This document shows positions 60,001 to 64,000 of a stretch of DNA of 64,000 bases, piece after piece. A program made the translations under genes and the position numbers. The stretch lies in NCBI GenBank assembly GCA_947498705.1, contig CANMLW010000007.1, positions 147,077-211,076 on the forward strand, read 5' to 3'. The notes beneath the pieces were generated by a model. It was not told the DNA's origin. It saw only the letters and a list, made by a program, of their open reading frames with translations, and made no database searches. This DNA comes from an uncultured Aquimarina sp. (GTDB lineage: Bacteria > Bacteroidota > Bacteroidia > Flavobacteriales > Flavobacteriaceae). Positions within the stretch are counted from its first letter, which is position 1, and every line of letters starts with the position of its first letter.

Positions 60001-62617
60001 GAAAATCCCGGGTAAAGGATGGGAGTATATTGTCTATAACAAACTAGATCAACCAGTGCTTACTCAAGATGCTTTGCTAAAACAAGCGAGCCAATGGCTC
60101 TTTACAAAATATGATGCTCTAGGCAGGGTGGCATATACTGGTAAAATGTCTATTCTAAACAAAACCCGTTTGCAATTACAACAAGAAGTCAATGATTTTT
60201 CAGAAAACTTATGGGTAACCAAAAGTAATGCTACTACCATTGGTGGGGTATCTATGTATTATACTGATGGGGGTTATCCCAAAGTAACTGCAGCAGAAGT
60301 GTTAACGATCAATTATTATGATAACTATGATTTTTTAGGAACTACCCCAGCTGAGTTAGCGAATCCAAATACCGTGTATGGAGAACCGACTTCTGATCGT
60401 ACCAAATCACTGGTAACAGCTACTCTGGTAAAAGTATTAGAAACTAATGACTGGATTACAACAGTGACCTACTACGATAAAAAGGGAAGACCAGTCTATG
60501 TAGCGATCAAAAATGACTATCTTAGCACGGCCGATAGTGTAGAAAGTAAATTAGATTTTGCCGGTAAAGTGCAAGAAACCAAAACCACACATACCAAAGA
60601 TAGCAATGCAGCGATTGTAACCATCGACAAATTTACCTATGATCATATGGGTAGGGTATTGACCCAAACCCAAACTATTAATAATAGTGATGAGGAGTTG
60701 ATTGCAGCCAATAGTTATGATAGGTTAGGGCAATTAATGTCAAAGAAAGTTGGGGGGTCATCGAGCACTGAGGTTACTCGAAGTGCGGGCCTACAAACCG
60801 TAAGCTATGATTACAATGTGAGAGGATGGTTAACAGGGATTAACGAATCCAATACTTTAGGCAATGATTTGTTTGCTTTTAAGATTGATTACAATACCGC
60901 TACAAACCCACTATATAACGGAAATATCGCAAAAACCTCTTGGCAAACTGCTAATGATCATGTAAACCGTCATTATACGTATTCCTATGATGCGTTGAAT
61001 CGGATCACTGGGGCAATCAGTAATGATGGTAAGTATAACCTAAGCAATGTGACCTATGACAAGGCAGGAAATATCCTCTCATTAGACAGAAAAGGACACC
61101 TTAACGATGCGGCCAGTGCTTTTGGGGAGATGGATAAGCTGGTGTATAACTACAGCCATAATGAGGTTAGCAATAAACTCTTAAAAGTAACCGATAATAC
61201 TACTAATACTTTTGGGTTTAAGGATGGTAATAAAACAGGTGATGATTTTGAGTATGATGTCAATGGTAACTTAACCATCGATCGTAATAAAGGCATTGAT
61301 CAGATTACCTATAATCATTTAAACTTACCTACAACCGTAACTGTAAGTGGTGCTAACAATGGAACAATACAATATGTATATGATGCTACAGGAGCAAAAC
61401 TTAAGAAAGTAGCTACCGAGGGTGGCAATGCAACCACCACAGAGTACGCAAATGGTTATATTTATAAAGAAGGAAACCTTGAATATTTTTCTACAGCAGA
61501 AGGGTATGTAACACCAGAAAATGGTGGGTACAAGTATATATACCAGTTTAAAGATCACCTCCAAAATGTAAGACTTTCTTATACCGATGCGAATAACGAT
61601 GGAACCATAGATCCGAATACTGAAATAATTAGCGAGAAAAATTATTATCCTTTTGGGTTGACTCATCAAGGGTATAATCGTAATGTGTCTTCATTAGGAA
61701 ACTCTACCGCACAACTACAAGGTTTTGGGAGTTTTGAGGAACAAAAAGAATTAGGATTAGCATGGTTAGACTTTACGGCTCGTAATTATGACCCTGCAAT
61801 CGGTAGATGGATGAACCTTGACCCACTGGCAGAAGCAATGCGCAGACATTCACCATATAACTATGCGTTTGATAACCCGGTCTTCTACGTTGATCCTGAT
61901 GGAATGATGCCTTTTAGCTCAAATAATCCTAAAACAAATTATTCTAAAACTAAAACAACTGGTACTGTTAATTACAAAACAACAATACCTCATGCAGGAA
62001 GAGGTGGTAGATATAGAGAAACAACTTATAGATCTGGAAAAATTCCGGGAACTACGGTTTCGAGTCATAATCATACTATTGTTAAGAGTGCTGCTTATAA
62101 AAACTTTAACGGTACTTCGATAACCAATTCATCAACCTCAAAAAACCCTCAATTAGGTCTGCTTGCCGATATTACTGGTGCTGTTGACCCGAGTCAAATT
62201 AGCCATACAGCTCAAACAACGAAAAAAACAGTATCTGGTCAATATTTTGATGGAGAAGGAAATAAAGTAGATTCTATGTCAGATGCTGCTAAATTAGTTG
62301 TCAATACAACTACTGTTACTGAGTCTGTTAATTTAGAGTCGGATGATTTACGATCAGCAAATGTAGAAACAACAACAACTCAATCGACAAGTTCATACGA
62401 TATAATTACTGTAGGTGAACATGGCACTAAGGAATTAGTAAATGAATCAACAACTTCAAATTCAACCATGGAAAATGTAAATTTTGATGATGCATCGGAT
62501 GAGTTAAAAACACATGCTATTAATCGTTCACAAAACAATAGTTCTGTACAAAGTGAAATTATAGAAAGCTTCAAACAAGGTACTGAAAAAGCTTTAGACG
62601 AAATTAAAAACAATTAA
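57017..62617 (+). CDS. RHS repeat-associated core protein with Ig-like modules and variable tip
   Basis: A 1866-residue protein. Order: signal segment (about 32-55), an Ig/PKD-like domain, three tandem modules of about 85 residues (each with CG/CE..., YWQ and YLRS), two calcium-type DxDxDG repeats (DADGDGF and DSDGDGF, about 396-470), a DUF6443 region starting YFDGLGRAKQQ (about 530), a roughly 200-residue domain inserted at about 545-760, YD repeats, and the RHS core GRWMNLDPLAE...DPDGM (about 1595-1626). The last 240 residues are a Thr/Ser-rich tip of no known toxin family. The start could instead be the ATG at 57086, which gives a tighter signal peptide. Tip composition is more AT-rich than the core, as in exchangeable RHS toxins. 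Confidence 0.85.
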   Translation: MGSMKMKKSKAYITANTAKSNPYMNTIKNNTSGIHRLCLYMVIVFTLLMGVEITAQSISGPRDVDQNTTYRYQINGVNTLGYTVWKAPAGSISYLSGNPSNSAEVDIRWNTIGTTSVQVDFQSEYGWRSIKMFLSVNSARPASPPTPTISNVGCGESTLYRAGTLPSDVTWYWQGKNSSGTSTSQGSGNSFTANEGTGRYYLRAKHTNGNWSNESSSVYVQIQDLPWTPSAPTSIIENCGETVLTRGTPPPFYPNITLYWQNEASGTETLATNAAATITKTSGNVIYLRSRDNNTGCWSAARAVHYNVKEMVLIPQVAHTVSNQCEKTILTRGTDPSGANVTWYWQDTRDGTETANAATTITKTSGSVVYLRSKHNTSGCWGSSKEILYSIDITTWYKDADGDGFATSKVTQCESPGSEYVQTVLPLTDCNDTDASIHPNTVWYNDSDGDGFGYRAIKKTQCTQPVGYVANAADQCTSIAGSVAGCEEQLYENVPLTSTENYVFTRLYQKAMSAPTQIKKEADVIENITYFDGLGRAKQQRGIKSSGLMSLEHIENALSVDWTLGQGSTPFFNQNGRTSENNRVMGVTPAGKLDILWKCGNDTESNADGGWNTNYITVDKNIGYRYTVWVKRTGSNSGSTFHGTQNVNNLDGSANSNPYFWNGDLPQLDTWYLLVGVIHPHQYTRGNSGITGVYDLNGNKVLDGTDFKWRTTTTTASFRNYLFYSTDVNTNQFFWNPVVQSLNGKETSIAALISAAQQKIEDVVTHIEYDQYGRQNKEYLPFTADDKGAYKEVNVTNDINTHYKNTYPDDFSGVELSQVNAYSESDYEASPLNRVLKQAAPGKDWKLGSGHEIEFTYETNNVNEVRLFEVSFTDGDTENPSLTGGTNFHAKETLYKTITYDENHTSGNDHSTEEFKNKQGQIVLKRTYNNSSTSSGGGALGIGGNHDTYYIYDDYGNLTFVIPPKVDTTNGVSQEELDELCYQYRYDHRNRLIEKKIPGKGWEYIVYNKLDQPVLTQDALLKQASQWLFTKYDALGRVAYTGKMSILNKTRLQLQQEVNDFSENLWVTKSNATTIGGVSMYYTDGGYPKVTAAEVLTINYYDNYDFLGTTPAELANPNTVYGEPTSDRTKSLVTATLVKVLETNDWITTVTYYDKKGRPVYVAIKNDYLSTADSVESKLDFAGKVQETKTTHTKDSNAAIVTIDKFTYDHMGRVLTQTQTINNSDEELIAANSYDRLGQLMSKKVGGSSSTEVTRSAGLQTVSYDYNVRGWLTGINESNTLGNDLFAFKIDYNTATNPLYNGNIAKTSWQTANDHVNRHYTYSYDALNRITGAISNDGKYNLSNVTYDKAGNILSLDRKGHLNDAASAFGEMDKLVYNYSHNEVSNKLLKVTDNTTNTFGFKDGNKTGDDFEYDVNGNLTIDRNKGIDQITYNHLNLPTTVTVSGANNGTIQYVYDATGAKLKKVATEGGNATTTEYANGYIYKEGNLEYFSTAEGYVTPENGGYKYIYQFKDHLQNVRLSYTDANNDGTIDPNTEIISEKNYYPFGLTHQGYNRNVSSLGNSTAQLQGFGSFEEQKELGLAWLDFTARNYDPAIGRWMNLDPLAEAMRRHSPYNYAFDNPVFYVDPDGMMPFSSNNPKTNYSKTKTTGTVNYKTTIPHAGRGGRYRETTYRSGKIPGTTVSSHNHTIVKSAAYKNFNGTSITNSSTSKNPQLGLLADITGAVDPSQISHTAQTTKKTVSGQYFDGEGNKVDSMSDAAKLVVNTTTVTESVNLESDDLRSANVETTTTQSTSSYDIITVGEHGTKELVNESTTSNSTMENVNFDDASDELKTHAINRSQNNSSVQSEIIESFKQGTEKALDEIKNN

Positions 62618-62622
62618 TCATT

Positions 62623-63024
62623 ATGAAAAAGCAAATTTTAACATTAATCAGTTTTTATTCTTTCTTATCCGTGATATTATTTCTGGTTTTACTCTTTTAT
62701 ACTTTTACAGATAATAATTTTTATGAAGGTTATATCAAAAGTTTTAACAATAATGAAGCCCTTATAGTTTATAAACTAATATCTTTAAAAGTAGTTCCTC
62801 TATTTTCGTTTTTAATTTTCTTGTTATTTGTAAGAAGAAAAATAAATTTAAAATTATTTCAATACATAGGTATGGCCATTTTATCAGTAGTAATTTTCTT
62901 ATTATTTGATTTTAGAGATTTACTAATTTTTATTGATAATCATAGAATTAAACTTTACATATCTTTAGTTGTATGTCTAGTTTTTATGATAATCACTTTA
63001 AAAGAGCTCATAATTCCCCGCTAG
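62623..63024 (+). CDS. Four-helix membrane protein, candidate RHS immunity protein
   Basis: A 133-residue protein with four hydrophobic helices (about 5-28, 48-67, 80-95 and 108-126). It starts 5 bp after the RHS stop, the usual place of an immunity gene. No family is recognised. Its last codons and stop lie in a GC-rich palindrome (63019-63032), so the C-terminus may have been altered by an insertion or recombination. Immunity function is inferred only from position. Confidence 0.6.
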   Translation: MKKQILTLISFYSFLSVILFLVLLFYTFTDNNFYEGYIKSFNNNEALIVYKLISLKVVPLFSFLIFLLFVRRKINLKLFQYIGMAILSVVIFLLFDFRDLLIFIDNHRIKLYISLVVCLVFMIITLKELIIPR

Positions 63025-63032
63025 CGCGAGCG
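63019..63032. repeat. GC-rich palindrome overlapping the end of the immunity candidate
   Basis: CGCTAGCGCGAGCG contains the perfect palindrome CGCTAGCG and can fold with arms CGCT/AGCG. It stands out against about 30% GC surroundings and includes the stop codon TAG at 63022-63024. Similar CGCTAGCGCGAGCG motifs may recur after RHS genes in related genomes; this is from memory and needs a search. Confidence 0.55.
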
Positions 63033-63066
63033 TCTCCCTTAAATCCGTATGTCTATTATAAAAAAT

Positions 63067-63104
63067 AACCGCAAACTATTTGTTTACAAAGGTTTGCGGT
63101 TTTA
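63067..63104 (+). terminator. Probable intrinsic terminator after RHS locus
   Basis: A perfect 10-bp stem AACCGCAAAC/GTTTGCGGTT (63067-63076 with 63092-63101), 15-base loop, followed by only four T-rich bases. It ends the RHS operon or belongs to the outer end of the adjacent insertion sequence. Confidence 0.6.
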
Positions 63105-63144
63105 TGTGTTTTCACCTAAATTGGTGTTGCTACAAAACACTGAT

Positions 63145-64000
63145 ATGAAAATACTTAAATCTTCACACATAAGCCCATTTGGTGGTTTAAATTTTGTTTT
63201 ACAGGAGTTTGAAAACAAACAAATAGGACAGCTATTGCAAGCACATTTACCCAAATTACCTGCTCAATGTAAATACTCATGGAAAGATCTATTGTACTCT
63301 TTTTGGTCTATTTATTTTTGTGGAGGTGATTGTATTGAAGATATTTCGATCAATTTAAAAGAACATTTAAAAACAAATCCATTTTTCAATATCCCTAGCC
63401 CTGATCGTATTCTTGATAGATTTAAAGAACTCTCTTTACCTAAAGATTTATTTACTTTACCCAGAGGAACTAGCTTACATCAATTAGGATTGAATTTACC
63501 TTTAAATGAGTTGAATTTAAAACTGTTGAGAAATCTAAACTTAATGATCAGGAATGATCATGTTTTAGATTATGACAATACAATTCTATACACCAATAAA
63601 AAAGATAGTATAAGAACTTACAAAAAAGCCTCTGGATACTGTCCAGGAGTAGGATTAATTGAAAATAATATTGTTTATATTGAAAATCGAAATGGTAATA
63701 GTGCAGCCAAAGATCTACAGTTTGAAACACTAGTAAGAATGTTTAATGAGCTCGAAAGTCAAGCAATACAGATTGATACCTTTAGAGCTGACGCAGCTTC
63801 TTATCAAGTTAATGTGATTGATTTTATCTCTACAAAAGTTAACCGGTTCTTCATTAGAGCATGTATGAGTGATGCATTAGCTAAAAGAATAGCTAAAATC
63901 ACTAATTGGTCTGAAGAAAAGGTCGGGTCTGAAACAATTTTTAGAGGAGAAATAAAATTCACTCCATTTATAAGGTCATTAAAACGAAAAAAACAACTGT
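63145..64000 (+). mobile_element. IS1380-family transposase, cut by the window edge
   Basis: The frame is open from the ATG at 63145 to the end of the window (285 codons) without a stop. It matches the IS1380 group: FFCGGDC-like region (WSIYFCGGDCIED), SPDRILDRFKEL, the first catalytic Asp in LDYDNTILYT, the KKASGYCPGVGLI and ENRNGNS segments, and the second Asp in RADAASYQ. The missing C-terminal part would hold the third acidic residue. Whether the copy is active cannot be told. The left inverted repeat was not identified with certainty; it should lie between about 63030 and 63140. Confidence 0.85.

Overview
The window comes from an AT-rich member of the Bacteroidota, most probably a marine Flavobacteriaceae (an Aquimarina-like genome would fit, but the genus cannot be fixed from sequence alone). 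The support is a set of typical traits: TAnnTTTG-type -7 promoter elements, paired TonB-dependent receptor and DUF4249 lipoprotein genes, a long-form GAPDH, a monomeric NADP-isocitrate dehydrogenase, DUF6443/RHS surface proteins and an IS1380-type transposase. No tRNA, rRNA or CRISPR array was seen.

Layout. 1-6.8 kb (minus strand): GNAT, prmC, LOG protein, a dnaA-like paralog, ligA and yhhN. 6.9-10.5 kb (plus): LEA-type lipoprotein, ribD, HAD hydrolase, DMT transporter and yigZ. 10.5-14.6 kb: thioesterase, the true dnaA, low-molecular-weight phosphatase, RsmI-like methyltransferase and a lysozyme-like secreted protein. 15-17.3 kb (minus): overlapping dapF-GNAT-mltG operon. 17.5-26 kb: HtrA protease, gap, coiled-coil membrane protein, trmD, rplS, a 0.9-kb ORF-free stretch with an orphan terminator, and monomeric icd. 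26.2-29.3 kb: ECF sigma factor, candidate anti-sigma factor, DUF4097-like protein and a beta-barrel. 29.5-36.3 kb: a tandemly duplicated TonB receptor/DUF4249 unit. 36.4-49.7 kb: murQ, DinB-like, MarR-OsmC with a near-perfect operator palindrome, methyltransferase, BCCT transporter, PBP1, PAP2, OmpA and MATE genes. 50.5-52 kb: a CxxCH lipoprotein. 52.9-63 kb: an RHS/YD-repeat locus (two giant exported proteins, a lipocalin-like protein and a small four-helix membrane protein). From 63.1 kb an IS1380-like transposase runs off the end.

The most unusual object is the second dnaA-like gene (2825-4777). Its first 369 residues are about 88% identical to the real DnaA 6 kb away, without gaps. The DNA-binding domain IV is missing and replaced by a 281-residue extension made of a predicted alpha/beta segment, a coiled coil, an Asn/Gln-rich linker and a helical tail. 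The Box VII arginine finger is His, the sensor-1 Asp is Asn, and the Walker A/B motifs are intact. Codon comparison of the ATPase core shows almost only synonymous changes, so it looks like a selected, functional protein and not a decaying copy. It starts one base after the stop of the LOG gene and lies directly upstream of ligA. I propose that it is a DnaA-interacting regulator, decoy or signalling ATPase without origin-binding ability; this is inference.

The second area of interest is the RHS locus, with a variable C-terminal tip, a candidate immunity protein, a domain inserted in DUF6443 and a GC-rich palindrome overlapping the stop codon of the candidate immunity gene.
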